A stretch of 64,000 nucleotides of DNA, taken from positions 5,972,607-6,036,606 of the forward strand of contig NC_064752.1 of assembly GCF_011397635.1 (NCBI RefSeq), in the 5' to 3' direction. Below are positions 24,508 through 35,768 of the stretch, one piece after another. The stretch is from Epinephelus fuscoguttatus. Lineage: Eukaryota; Chordata; Actinopteri; Perciformes; Serranidae. Positions within the stretch are counted from its first letter, which is position 1; each line of letters opens with the position of its first letter. The notes beneath the pieces are model-generated. The model made no database searches. It was not told the origin of the DNA and worked only from the letters and a program-made list of their open reading frames with translations. A program made the position numbers and the translations under genes.

Positions 24508-27500
24508 TCAGATTACAGAGCGTCTCCTCCTATAGTGGATCAGTCCTGAGGACAGAATCACTGCTCCCAACAGCAGAGCAACAACTCCACCAATCACGAA
24601 GCTCCTCTCGGACTGATTAAAGGAAGAGTCTGCAACAAAATGACAAGAGAAAAATCTATTATACAGAATACACAATGAATGTACCAATCATATAAAGGAC
24701 ACTGTATTGTTCCAGAACAAGTTAAAGGGGAACTCTGTCATTTTTCAGTTTGGACCCTATTTTCTCATGTTTTTGTGTCTTACTGACTCATGTGAGCAAC
24801 CATTTTTCAAATTGGTCCAGTAAAAAGAAAGAACGCAGTTAAATCATGTCAAACCTGTTGTTCCCATGAGTCCCTGAGACACAAAAACATGGGAAATAGG
24901 GTCCAGGTTGAGGAGTTCCTTTGAGTTTGCTCATCTGATCCAATCAAAAATAAAATCTCAGCTCCATCCTCACCCCAGTCAGAAATCTTGGGCTCCCTGA
25001 GGCTGATGTGCTCCACCACACAGCTGACCCTGTCCTGTCGGCCAGGTGTGAACTCCAGGAAAGAGTGGACATGGTAGGTCCAGTCTCCGTTTGTCATCAC
25101 CTCGGTTGAGGTCACGCCTGAAGTCACTTCCTGTCCGTTGCTGTGCCATGTCACCCTGATATGTTTGGGGTAGAAATCGTAAGCGCTGCACACCAGCATG
25201 GTGTCGTGACTGGAGGTGGTGGTCTCTGTAAGAGTGATGTTGGGTTCAGCTGAAATCAAAATCAAAAATCTTTTTAAATGTATTTTCACTCAGAAATTTC
25301 ATGCAAAAATTGAAAATCTGTGTAAAAGAAGGTGGATGGATCTGCACTGTGATGGGAAATTCTGTTTTTAACCATGTTTAACCTATAATGTATGGTATTT
25401 GGTATTGCTATGATGTATGATGTGTGGTGCTCATTTAACCCCTACTGTGACAGCAATGAGAGACACCAAGGTTGTGAGCCAGACAGGCTCAGACACCAAG
25501 TGTCCTTGTTAGTCTCAAGAGATGTTGTGTTTTAGGAATGTCAAGGTGCCACATATGTTGACTGTTGATATGCATGTGTTATTGGAACTATAAAGATAGC
25601 AGGGCGAGAGGTCTTGCTAGGCACTCGTTCACTGACTGACTGTTGCAGTTGTATGTGTGTGACTCCATTCATGAATGCTTATTAAAACTCAAGAAAGACA
25701 GCTGACGTGTGAAGACTTTTTCTTTAAACTGTTCATTAAATAGTTGTTTTGCCACCACAAAATTGGCGACCACGAAGGGACCTCATCTGTGAGCGGATTC
25801 TGGAATTCTGGAATGAAGGTGTGAAGACTGTGCGCACAGCAAGAGCCAAGGCTCTTACCACCTCAAACTCCCCCACAAAGGAAGGTTGAGAGGAGGGCCT
25901 GATGTCTGGAAAACTGGGATTCCCTTCACCGTTGGGGTCCAGCGAACTTGGTGGCTGTCAACACCTCACTGTCTTTTCTGGTGAGTTTTGAGGACTGCGC
26001 AGGAAAAGTCTTTTCCACCTACTGAGATAGGTTGGCAGATGTGCCAGGCACCGTTTCTGGGAAGTGGAGTGCAGGAAAAGTGGTGAGCTTGGTTTAGGTC
26101 AGGGACCTAAAGTAGTGTAGGTTAGGAACCTAACACGACACCTGATTATTTCAGCTGTTAAAGGTGGAAGAAAAGGTGGTGAGAAGCTGTCTGGGTTGGA
26201 GAAGTAGAGACACTTGCTATCAAAGTGGAACAGACAGAGTGAGTGAAACACGTCTTTTTCTTTATTTCCTTTTTGCGTGCGCGTTTTAGGGTAAAAGGGG
26301 GAAAAAATCCTTTAAAGTGATAAGTTTGTGCATTTTTTGAGATTGATTTTTGCTTCCACAAATTTGACTTACTTCTAATACTACTAAGAAAACTGAGAGT
26401 TTGATTGCAATGGGGTCTGGACAGAGCACAACCTCAAAGGGGAAAATTGAGCCTGATTATGGTGCTCCCAACATGAGGTTTATGGAGATTAATTATGGAA
26501 AGGAGAGCGTGGCTCAGTTAGATCTGTGGGTCAATATGTGCTGTTTTCCGAGAACAGTGTGTTAAACAGCCCGAGGCTTTAGAGGTGAGGTTGACAGACT
26601 TAGAAAGAAGTGGATTAGAAGGGAAGTTTGGAGGTAAGGTCAAGTTCCAGGCAGATTGGTCAGCTTTTAGTAGTTGGACGAGGGAAGCCAAGCATAGGCA
26701 GGGCCCCAAAGGTTTCCCGGTGCAGTGTTTGAAGCTGGATTCGGACCTCGACTCGGCTCCACCTGTACGGCCCCCACCGTATGTTGAACACCATGAACCG
26801 GAGGGAGCAGCTGGCCTCTCTGAATCAGCGCTGCTTACAGAGACATTGTTCTTCGGCTGATGACAAGATTGAAAATGAAGTTTCCTGTTCGTTTGGACTG
26901 GGCTGAAGTGGTGGCGGTTAAGCAGGATGACAATGAGACTGTCTCTGCTTATCTATACCGCCTGAGACAAGCAATATGGTGGACGGACCGAAATTGAGGA
27001 AAGTCAAAAGGAGGACAAAAAGACAATGACCGTTGCTTCAAGTGCGGCAAAAGGGACATTGGGCAAGAAACTGCCATAAAGGGGGAAACAACAAGAAAAA
27101 AAATGGGGCAGATGAGTCAGATTGACTATGTGGTGAGAGCACGAGGACAGACGAATCTGGTAACTACACTGGCCTGGAAAACCAACCAGCGCTTCAGACA
27201 CGTGAGAACACTGACACTAACACAAATACAGAAACACACAGCACGCACATCATGACTGATGCAGAGTATGAGCTTGTTTCTGACGCGATTCTGCACCTTG
27301 AATCTGAACAGAGAGAGAGAGTGAGCGTAGCAATATACTGGCTGATTTTTCAGCGGAGGCATACAAAAAGGAGGCCTCGATACACACTGTCAGTTAAAGG
27401 TGTTGAATTCTCTTTCTCGGTGGATTCCGGGGCCACAGAATCAGTCATAAGACGTTGTGATTTTCATCCGAATGCTAAACCTAAACTAAGTGGGAGATAT

Positions 27501-30500
27501 CAGAAAACAGTTGGGGTTGCTGGAGTAGCGATTATTGAAAAATACACTGCTCCGCTGAATTGTTTTGATTCTGAGACAGGGAAGGCTTTCAAACGCTCAT
27601 TCTTATATTCTGACAAATTCCCCATCAATCTGATGGGACGAGATCTCATGTGTATGTTGGGGATTGTTTTGATTTGTACACCTGAAGTCATTCAGGTGAG
27701 GAGAGTGAATGAAATGAAGGAAAGTTCTGTTTTTTTCCAAAACGCTGAGGGACAGTTTGTGTGCGAGTGGAAGACAAATCTCTCTGTCTCTGTGTTACTG
27801 CAGCTCTCAGACACACACACACACACACACATGCTGATGTCACATGCCTGCACTGTACAGCACAAATGGTTCCTATTTCACACACTGACCGTGATTATGA
27901 GGACATCTGGTGTAGTACAGGACAAGACATGGATAGGTTACAGCTAGATTGGTTGTATTGGAATGATGTTAATTGTGCTGTCTCGGTGAAACTTCCTGAT
28001 TGATTGCATGAGTTGATTTTGTCACAAAACTGTGATCCACACATGTCACTGGTAAATCCCAACCGCGCAGACCTGGGTCTGTGATACTGGTTTACAAGAG
28101 GGTTTTCCAGTTATGCCATAGAGTTTTGCAAAAGATGTGTGATCTGTGCTACTATACTAGTGGTTAGACTACTGTAACAGTCTGCTCACTGGCCTCTCCA
28201 AACGGGCCGTAAGACAGTTGCAGTACATCCAGAATGCTGCTGCTCGGGTCCTGACCAGAACCAGGAAGTATGAGCAAATTAGTCCTGTGCTCAGGTCTCT
28301 ACACTGGCTTCCTGTGGCTCAGAGAATAGACTTTAAAGCAGCTCTGCTTGTGTACAAGTCTCTCCACGGCCTAGCATCAAAGTACATCTCTGACATGTTA
28401 GTGCCATATGAACCATCTCGGACTCTGAGGACCTCAGGGACCGGCCTCCTGCTGGTGCCCAGAGTCAGGACTAAACATGGGGAATCAGGATTCCAGTTTT
28501 ATGCAGCTAAAATCTGGAACAGTCTTTCTGAAGATGTGAGACAGACCTCTACTCTGACAATGTTCAAATCTAGGCTCAAAACAGCTCTATTTCACTGTGC
28601 ATACGACTGAAAGGATCTTATCTGCACTCTTCTCTTTTAAAGTTCATTTTATAATGATTATTTATGTTTTTATTTTGTATTGTGATTTTAATGCATTTTC
28701 TTGTTCTGTAAAGCACTTTGAATTACTTTGTGTACGAATTGTGCTCTACAAATAAACTTGCCTTGCCTTGCCTTTAGTTTAGTTTATTTAGTTTATCAAG
28801 GCACAGTGTGCAATAGCATTAATCATTTACAAGAAATGGCGAAGGCTCTGATGACTCTGATAATTCCCAGGTGGGAAAGTCCACTTGGTGAGTTGGTGAG
28901 TATTGATCTGAGACACCATTGTGCATATCACCCAGCCTCTGGAGGGGCATGTGAAAGAGAAAACGCAACTTTTAAAAACAAACTTGTGAAAGTGTGTGAG
29001 GAGACTAAGATGTCATGGAAAAAAGCTCTTCCTATTGTATTGATGCACATGAGGGGCTAGATGGAGGAGCAGAAATGGATTCAGTCCATTTGAGATCTTA
29101 TTTGGCAGACCTCTCAATACTGGGATTGGGCCCGTTAAAAGGCAGTTGCCAGACACTGGTCACTGCGAGGATGAAATGTTACGATATTGTGCAACCTTGT
29201 CCTCTGTTTTGTCTGAAATCCACCAACAGGTGAAAGCTGCCATGCCCAAACCAGCGGAAGGGAAGCTGCATGATCTCAATGCAGGCGACTACGTTGTAGT
29301 GAAAGATCTGAGACGAAAGAACTGGAAAGCTTGCAGGTGGAACGGTCTGGGTTTGTCACATTGTGGGTACTGATTGCTGTACATACATACCTGACATCAC
29401 TGATAACATGACCCATGTGGTTGCTCATCTTAATGATCTGCTACATCTGAAGAAGAGCCGTGACACTGAGTTCGGAGCAGGTATGGCCCTGTGGTCCTGG
29501 TTTTCTCGGAGTGGATGGAAAGTGACATTAATGCATCTGTTTGCACCTGTCGCAGTGGTTCTGCTGGTGCTATGCATTGTTATGTGTTGTGTCGTTCCCT
29601 GTGTGAGATTTTTGATTACATCAATGGTATCATCTGCTGTAGGGCGCTACGTGCAGATGGATCTGTGGACTCCTCCTTACAATTCGCAGGAGTCACTCAT
29701 TTAAACTTTCATGTTGAGTTGATTTTGGCGACCCTGTGGACAAAAGCAGTAGTGTTTTGCCGGAATGAAACCTACATTTCCCATGAGCTGTCGTAAAGAC
29801 GCTTACCTGGCTCGCGCATGTGTTTGTTTTGGGGATGAATGAAACAACAAGACGGGAAAATTTTGCCCCCGCTCCTATCAGAGATCCCAGCTCACCTCTG
29901 CCGCGCCCCAGCTCCACCTCTCCGGCGTAAGCGCCACCGCCACCGGGGTAAACACAGCGGTCAGCTGGTAAGGCTGAAGGCCTGTTTGGCAAGCACTTCC
30001 GCGACTTCTTGGACTGAGTATGGAGCGGTGCCTCGCCTCTTTATTTCTCGGCACTCGCTGGACCCTGTGGACGCCTGGCTGGTACATGTCGTCGGCCCGG
30101 ATAAGGTGTTCCAGCCCCGCGGCCCCTGCTCTCCTTGTCCCCGCTGGCGCGGGGTGAATCTGCGCAACCTGCGGCCTCTGTGTGTGGCTCCTCGGACAGC
30201 TAACGCCGTGGACCCGCCAGCTCCTGCCAGGATTGGGCTGGTAAATGATAGATCGCTAGCGAACAAAACGTTTATCCTGAAGGATTTCCTGACTTCCCTA
30301 GGATTGGATTTTCTCTGTGTGACTGAGACGTGGCTGACTGTTGGTGAGTCCAGTGCTTTCACAGAACTTTTACCCGATGATTGCTGCTATTTTAACTCTC
30401 CGCGGACGTCGGGTTGAGGAGGAGGAATAGCGACTATTTATAAGAGTCACTATAAATGTAAGCAGCTAGGTAAGATGACGCGTACCGTCTGAGTGCCGTA

Positions 30501-33500
30501 AATCGTTTCGTCCTGGAAGCGACCTGGGGCGGACCCGGATACAGTTTCCTAAAGGTATGGATATACACTATATAGAAATAGCTTATTTTCACACCGATGG
30601 TCTCATTTGCTGTTGTAGGTCACGCACAGACATCAGCAGAAACGAGAGACTTTTGCATATCCAGTTAAAAGTTCCTTGTAGCGGCTTTAAGTTTTTCTTC
30701 TGATTCACATTTATGTGTTTTAGTTTAGAAATGTTTTGATCATTAAAGTTGATTCTTTAGTAGTTTGATTAGCAATCACATTTTTCTTTTGCTTTTCACT
30801 TTCATTTTTTTTTATTTTTATTTTTATTTCTCATTTTATTCATCTTCATTTACTTTTATATAAACTTTCGCATGACAGTCAGTGTTCCCTTTATTGACTG
30901 TGTATTCTCATTAAAGATAACATTTTTCATTTATGCTTATCTTGCTTTACCTTAGAGTTTAGTTTAAGGGGTTTTTTTTGTCCTCATCATATAGAGGTTT
31001 TTTCCCTTATTAGGTAGTGTAGTTAGACGGACAAGTCTTTTACCCTCTCCTTCGCCATATAGGGAGGGGATGTTTGGCTTGCCTGTGCTTGTGGCCTGTG
31101 ACTTCTGCCTGGGTTTTTGTCTCCCATGTTGGAGACAGGTGGTACTGGCATTTGGCTGACGTTTTAGCATGAGAATGCTAAAAAGGGTGGAATGTGATGG
31201 GGAAATTCTGTTTTTAACCATGTTTAACCTATAATGTATGGTATTTGGTATTGCTATGATGTATGATGTGTTGTGCTCATTTAACCCCTACTGTGACAGC
31301 AATGAGAGACACCAAGGTTGCAAGCCAGACAGGCTCAGACACCAAGCGTCCTTGTTAGTCTCAAGAGATGTTGTGTTTTAGGAATGTCAAGGCGCCACAT
31401 ATGTTGACTGTTGATGTGCATGTGTTATGGGAACTATAAAGATAGCAGGGCGAGAGGACTTGCTAGGCACTCGTTCACTGATGTGTGAGTGTCTCCATTC
31501 ATGAATGCTTATTAAAACTCAAGAAAGACAGCCGATGTGTGAAGACTTTTTCTTTAAACTGTTCATTAAATAGTTGTTTTGCCACCACAGCACTTTATAT
31601 CCTGGTGAATAGTGACTGTGTCATAACAGTGAGGTTGCCAGGTTTGGTACCATCATGCTTGTCAAACCTGGCATTTCATCAAGAAATAGCACAGCTACTC
31701 TTAAACCACAAGATGATGTTTTTGCAGTTCTGTTTGTGTATGATTTAAAGAGACACACATATCACTCACCCATGTTCTCCTCCATTGCATTCATTAACAA
31801 ACCAATTTGGTTGACACATATTAGCTGTCTCTCCAATTTCCTCTGCAGAACGTCATGCTTGTCTTCATTAAACTTTGATGCAAAGATTAATCCAACTGGA
31901 GTAAAGCCTGTCCAGTTCCCGACTGTGCTGTTGTACCGCATCGTAAACTGTTCATTAAAATACCAGTCGACCAGATACTCCACCTGCTCTGGCTTTGCAG
32001 AGTACCAGGCACACCAGAAGTCGGCGTAAATGAAGTATCCCTTTCCATCAGCAGCACAATCTGAAAGGAGAAGGCACAAGACTTACTCTTTTTTAAACAC
32101 TAAATAATGACAGTTTTTTGTCACGGGTATGGTAAGAACCCAATTGTAGCCCCACAGGCAGACAAGAAAAGTTTGTAATGTCCTTTAATGTTTTGCTTGT
32201 CAAACACAGAATGAGCAGGCAGGTGAAACAACAGCTAGAGTCAGTTTCTTGGCTCAGAGCCTAGACCAGGTTCCAATACTAAGCACTCGGCGTAGCACAC
32301 CAAAGCATAGAGCAGGTGAGTCACTGGTGTCCACTGGATGCACACAAACAGCAAAAAGCTCAAATGTGTACAACAGTACCGTGACAGAGCAGACAGGAGG
32401 CGAAGTCAGACGAGCAGAGGATCCAATACCCGGTGAACACTTAAGAAAAGCCAACACACCTGTGAGGAGCTGACTGTATGTTGGTCAGATCCAGCAAGGA
32501 GTAGATGAACCAGCAGTAATGAGTGGATCCCGCAGTGCACAGACAAAAGCAGAATGTGCAGCCACACGGCGAGGTAATCCACAGCACAGGAAATCACAGG
32601 CTGCAGAACACGTACATAAACACAACGGAGAGCTGACTGGCAGTTTCTCCACACAGCGATGGGGAAGAGGCAAACAGAAACCAGGAACACGAAACAGAGC
32701 TCTTAGTCAGGGACAGAAGGCTAAGTGGTTTACCAGGGAGCAGACGAAGCAGGAGAGTCAGTGAAAGGCAAGGTTGACAACAAGAAAGCAGGCTGGGAAC
32801 ACATGCTGGAAAGTCTTTGTGCACACTGTGACAGTTTTGGTCCATCAGTATTAACGACGGCATGCACAAACTTTGCTTCAGCGGTATTGTAATGGACTGC
32901 CATGATATTTCGTACAGACAGAGGGAATTGCATCAGGCGAAACCTGTCTCCAAGTTTTTAAGGGCACCCAATAGTGTGGACTGGTAGCTGGAGAGGTGCC
33001 AGTTTGCCTCCTGGGCACTGTGGAGGTGCCCTGGAGCAAAGTACCGAACCCCCGACTGCTTGGGGTGTCTGTATGAGGCAGCCCCCTCACTCTGACATCT
33101 CTCCATTTAATGCATGTATAGGTCCTGTTTGCACATGTTTGTGTATTACGGGCCTGTGTGTGTATGACAACAGAGCGAGAAAAAAAGAATTTCCCCTCAG
33201 GGATTAATAAAGTATATCCTCTTATTCTTTTTCTATTGTTTTAAGACAGACTTTAAAAAAATGTAAACATGTGCTTTAAATAGGGCTGCCCCCAAGCAGT
33301 CGACCAAATGTTAGTCGGCCAGAAAGGTCATTAGTCGGCAAGACTTCATTTGTCATTGATTCATTTAATTTAATTTGAAAGGACAGACACAGGAAGAGGC
33401 CATGCTCAGCAGTCAGACAGGACTCACAATACAAACCAATCACAGCTGACAGATATCTTTCCCTTCTTCTGTAAATATTCAGTCTGATAAATACGGAAAA

Positions 33501-34980
33501 GTTGATCATATTAGTGCAGGGCTACACAGAGCTTTACATCTGTCCCACAGACAATAGGCCTACACACTTATAAACAGTTCCTGGAAGAAGATCAGCTCTG
33601 CACTCAGGATTTCAGGTAAATAGGCTATATGATGCTTGTTAAGGTTGCTTAGCAACCTCAGAAGGAACCCGTCACCACACTCTTGAAAGCTGGCACAAAA
33701 AAAAAGGCACAAGAGTAGCGCCCAGTGCCTGACCTCGTGTTTTCCAGGCGGTTTAAGACGCGACATGTGTACGACCCCTAATCTCCAGGGCTGGTACCTG
33801 CGGTTATTCCACAGGCTAGTTAATAACATGTCGGGCAGGAAATCCAAAGTGTGGGATCATTTTGAGAAGGTGAAGGACGAACCCAAGGTGATATGTAAAC
33901 TCATCTTCATTGGTCGACTACAAACATGACGTATCATCTGAAACATGGAAGTAGCTACATGCCCATTAGCCCACAGCGTCATTAACAGGCGGCTCGCTCA
34001 GTGTGTGACGTGCACTTGGAGATAAAATATAGGCCTATATTAATGAAGGGTCATTAGTACGGTTTTGTATTTCTCTGTAATGTAGCACAGTGTTAACAAT
34101 GTTACTGATACTATTCTTTCTCACACCTTCAGCTCAAAGCATTGTGTTGGCCTGCCCAAAATACATCATTTAATAATTACCTTAATATCATAAACATGCA
34201 GGCGACTAGTCAACAAATGCCCCTAAATGACGACAATTGGTCGACTAGGAAAATTTTTAGTCTCACAGTGATTTACCAGACTAAAGACAAGTTTGATTGA
34301 TGTGTCTCTGTGACCACAAGCACCACACCAGCAGAGCAAAAAGCTGCTTTGAAGTTCAAGTTCCTCATTCACATCACTGAAATGCACACAAAAATAAAAA
34401 AGGGGAAATTAGACGCCCCGAATCTGCCAGGACATTGACAACGTCTACTATTCTACTAGAGTTTCTAAATCACTTTTGTGACTTTACGACCGTAATGCTG
34501 CAGCAGGGATGAAGGGATAAACGGGGCCAAAATGGTGGCAAGCCACAGCACAACTACTGCACCACAGATACATTCATATTTTTATTCATAATTAGAGGAA
34601 CACAAGTATTAGCAGCAAAATGCACTCAATGTATAAGAACTCAGTGCTGGCTGAAGTGGAGCTTATTCAAACTACTTCACAGACTCTTGGTAGTTAAACC
34701 GATAATAATGCATCAAGGACATTAAAGACAAGTACCTCAAAATTATACTAGTATAGTATGACGCACTTATTTATATATTTCCAACACTGTAGACTGCCTC
34801 AAATATTTTGTACAGCTTTTATCTAAAACCATTTGACTTTCAGGGATACCAATGTCAATATTTTAACCCCAACATGCTGTGTGGCCCTAAAACATCAAAT
34901 AATGGACAACAGTAGAATTACTCACCGACCACAGACCGAGAGAAAAGATACACAAACAGCAGGAACGTGAAACATTTCAT
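24508..34980 (-). CDS. MHC class II beta chain, copy 1 of array
   Basis: Exons on the minus strand: signal 34926-34980, beta-1 31770-32060, beta-2 24974-25249, membrane/tail 24508-24629; 744 nt, 247 aa plus stop. Introns are GT-AG, each splitting a codon after base 1. The signal peptide (MKCFTFLLFVYLFSRSVVG) leads to a mature chain starting DCAADGKGYF. Beta-1 has cysteines in FWCAWYS and LICVNQ, the usual disulfide pair, and two sequons (NST, NWT). Beta-2 is an Ig C1 domain with VCSAYDFYPKHIRVTW and RVSCVVEH. The last exon has a sequon NQS, a Gly-rich membrane helix and the very short tail RRRRSVI. Known role: pairs with an alpha chain to present peptides to CD4 T cells. Intron 2 is enlarged to 6.5 kb by an antisense endogenous retrovirus. 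An ATTAAA-type poly(A) signal may lie near 24432. The frame is intact, but the long introns may reduce expression. Confidence 0.9.
24724..24922. mobile_element. terminal-inverted-repeat MITE in intron 3 of MHC copy 1
   Basis: The left arm AAAGGGGAACTC and the right arm, in reverse, AAAGGAACTCC extend inward into about 75 bp of inverted similarity, including GGACCCTATTTTC and CATGTTTTTGTGTCT. The element sits 49 bp past the beta-2 donor. The same insertion site is occupied in all six copies, with different interiors. Confidence 0.75.
25348..25759 (+). repeat. 5' LTR of the endogenous retrovirus
   Basis: 412 bp, TG...CA ends. It holds a TATA-like CTATAAAG near 25589 and ATTAAA near 25681. It differs from the 3' LTR by scattered substitutions and by about 15 extra bases near 25632-25665. 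Confidence 0.88.
25764..25781 (+). other. primer-binding site (putative)
   Basis: TGGCGACCACGAAGGGAC begins 4 bp after the 5' LTR with the TGG that pairs with a tRNA CCA end. The tRNA was not identified. Confidence 0.6.
26410..27120 (+). pseudogene. retroviral gag relic
   Basis: The first ATG gives MGSGQSTTSK, with a glycine at position 2 as in myristoylated matrix proteins, but the frame stops after about 51 codons. A CCHC zinc-knuckle is recognisable at 27034-27075 (CFKC followed by a histidine and a last cysteine), interrupted by a one-base frameshift. Capsid is too decayed to outline. Confidence 0.6.
27252..27710 (+). pseudogene. retroviral aspartic protease region
   Basis: This is the longest open piece of the provirus. 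It contains the catalytic DSGA motif (27423-27434) and, about 70 codons on, the GRDL motif (27636-27647) typical of retropepsins. The frame runs on to 27947 through non-viral (CA)n sequence. No reverse transcriptase follows, so it is an isolated domain of a dead element. Confidence 0.75.
27803..27830. repeat. (CA)n microsatellite inside provirus
   Basis: Perfect dinucleotide run between the protease relic and the LINE fragment. Confidence 0.9.
28155..28775 (+). mobile_element. 5'-truncated L2-like LINE inserted in the provirus
   Basis: The frame 28218-28610 encodes the carboxy end of an L2/CR1-type LINE ORF2, recognisable by IQNAAARVLTRTRKYEQISP, LHWLPVAQRIDFKA and KIWNSLSEDVRQ. After the stop comes a short 3' UTR with 'tgtaaagcactttg' and a (TTGCC)n tail at 28758-28775, typical of L2-like LINEs. 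The 5' truncation is usual for such insertions. Confidence 0.85.
28786..29345 (+). pseudogene. retroviral integrase fragment
   Basis: The frame up to 29059 carries HHCAYHPASGGACEREN and KALPIVLMHMR, characteristic of the catalytic-core end of gamma/epsilon-type integrases, including its glutamate. The amino-terminal zinc domain and most of the core are missing. A separate piece (about 29233-29345) reads LNAGDYVVVKDLRRKNWK, the carboxy-terminal DNA-binding domain. Frameshifts divide the two. Confidence 0.78.
29345..29704 (+). pseudogene. retroviral env transmembrane-subunit fragment
   Basis: The frame begins near a CC pair that would belong to the CX6CC-type disulfide motif. It continues with a short helical stretch, a tryptophan-rich pre-membrane segment and a strongly hydrophobic membrane span (about 29530-29630) followed by a short tail and stop. 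The surface subunit, the fusion peptide and the heptad region are absent, so this is only the anchor end of the glycoprotein. Confidence 0.65.
29715..30490 (+). pseudogene. LINE 5' fragment with endonuclease start
   Basis: The region becomes GC-rich and the frame 29839-30417 encodes 192 aa. Residues from about 134 read IGLVNDRSLANKTFILKDFL and LDFLCVTETWL. These match the first motifs of the apurinic endonuclease domain in L2/CR1-type LINEs (the TETWL glutamate is catalytic). The frame stops after PRTSG, but the next codons (GGGIATIYKS) continue the family. It is a second non-viral fragment inside the provirus. Confidence 0.72.
31180..31192 (+). other. polypurine tract before 3' LTR
   Basis: The bases AAAAAGGGTGGAA directly precede the 3' LTR and would prime plus-strand synthesis in an intact provirus. 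Confidence 0.6.
31193..31589 (+). repeat. 3' LTR of the endogenous retrovirus
   Basis: 397 bp, same TG...CA ends as the 5' LTR and the same internal sequence, except for a deletion after 'gttcactga' and scattered substitutions. Confidence 0.88.
32119..32833. repeat. repeat in intron 1 of MHC copy 1, TGTCAC/GTGACA ends
   Basis: The stretch starts TGTCACGGGTATGG and ends CACTGTGACA, with 'agtttt' on both sides. It is absent from the equivalent intron of copies 2 and 3. A DNA-transposon origin is likely but the family is uncertain. The open frames inside have no recognisable motif. Confidence 0.4.
33281..34264. repeat. hAT-like repeat in intron 1 of MHC copy 1
   Basis: The left end TAGGGCTGCCCCCAAGCAGT with repeated 'gtcgacca' motifs is like the hAT MITE at 16034. 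The right side ends in 'ttggtcgactagg' without a clean TAGGG terminus or target duplication, so the right end is damaged or the element is larger. Confidence 0.5.
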
Positions 34981-35687
34981 GTTGAAGACAGTCAGACCAG
35001 AGTGTTGTGGATTCTCGACCAGCGCTGTGCAGTGCATGAGTGATTCTTTACTTATGACTACAGTTACTGAAACTACTGAACATGATCCTGTAGTACTGTT
35101 CGGTCCAACATTTTCTCCAAATTATTATGTGCAATATGAAATACATTTTTATAAACATCTACAACAACATCATTCTGAAACATTCTTCATAAATGCATCA
35201 ATGTGTTTCATTTGTTTTTACAACAGCATCCACTCTTTAAAACTTTTTTATTGTGTTGTTGAGGCATTCATAGAGAGTCTTTGTTGAGTTCAGAGTGTCA
35301 GTGAATACAAACTCTGGTCATTTCATAGTAAGTCACAACTTTTATTAATGAGTTCAAAAAGTTTGGATCCTGAAAACATGTCAGACTTCTCACATGAAGC
35401 TGAAACTAAACACCACCCAGAAAATGAAAGTAACATTCCTCAGCTGACTCCTCTCTTCCTTTTTTCAAGCCCCTCACAGACGCCTGATTCAACTGTGTTT
35501 TAGTTTGTCAGCTTTCTTTCTCTTTTCTTAATGTCAGTGTTTATTTTAAACTTTTCTTTCATTTGAAAGATCAAAGATCATCAACTCATAGAAAAGACGC
35601 TGATGTGAGACTGCTTGAATCCCTCTCACCTCACATTCTGTTGCATGTTTTTGTATAAAATGTGTGATGTAAATAAAGTTGTATGGG

Positions 35688-35693
35688 TTTATT
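35688..35693 (-). terminator. poly(A) signal of MHC copy 2
   Basis: AATAAA on the minus strand, about 76 nt past the stop codon of the membrane exon. The equivalent position downstream of copy 3 is 43990-43995. Confidence 0.5.
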
Positions 35694-35768
35694 ATTTTTC
35701 CAATGAGAGTAAAATTAGGTCCAGGTTGGAAATATCCAGAAGGACTGGCTGATTTAACAGGTTTTCTA

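Larger units (their letters stand above)
25348..31589 (+). mobile_element. endogenous retrovirus, decayed, antisense in intron 2 of MHC copy 1
   Basis: 6242 bp bounded by two LTRs that start TGTGATGGG and end CCACCACA. A 4-bp target duplication GCAC flanks it (25344-25347 and 31590-31593), and the empty site is seen in the sister copies as 'tctgcactttat'. Order inside: left LTR, primer-binding site, gag relic, protease, an L2-like LINE fragment where reverse transcriptase should be, integrase fragment, env transmembrane-subunit fragment, a LINE 5' fragment, purine tract, right LTR. The 4-bp duplication and the gene order fit a gamma/epsilon-like retrovirus of fish. Frameshifts, stops and the missing polymerase make it incapable of replication. 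Confidence 0.88.

Noticed and set aside
32249..32869. Several frames on both strands in intron 1 of MHC copy 1
   Set aside because: All lie within one repeat element and have no recognisable motif.
34967..35287. Plus-strand frame starting MKHFMLKTVRPECC, repeated at 43243, 53884 and similar
   Set aside because: It is the antisense shadow of the MHC signal exon and its 5' flank; it recurs only because the units are duplicated.
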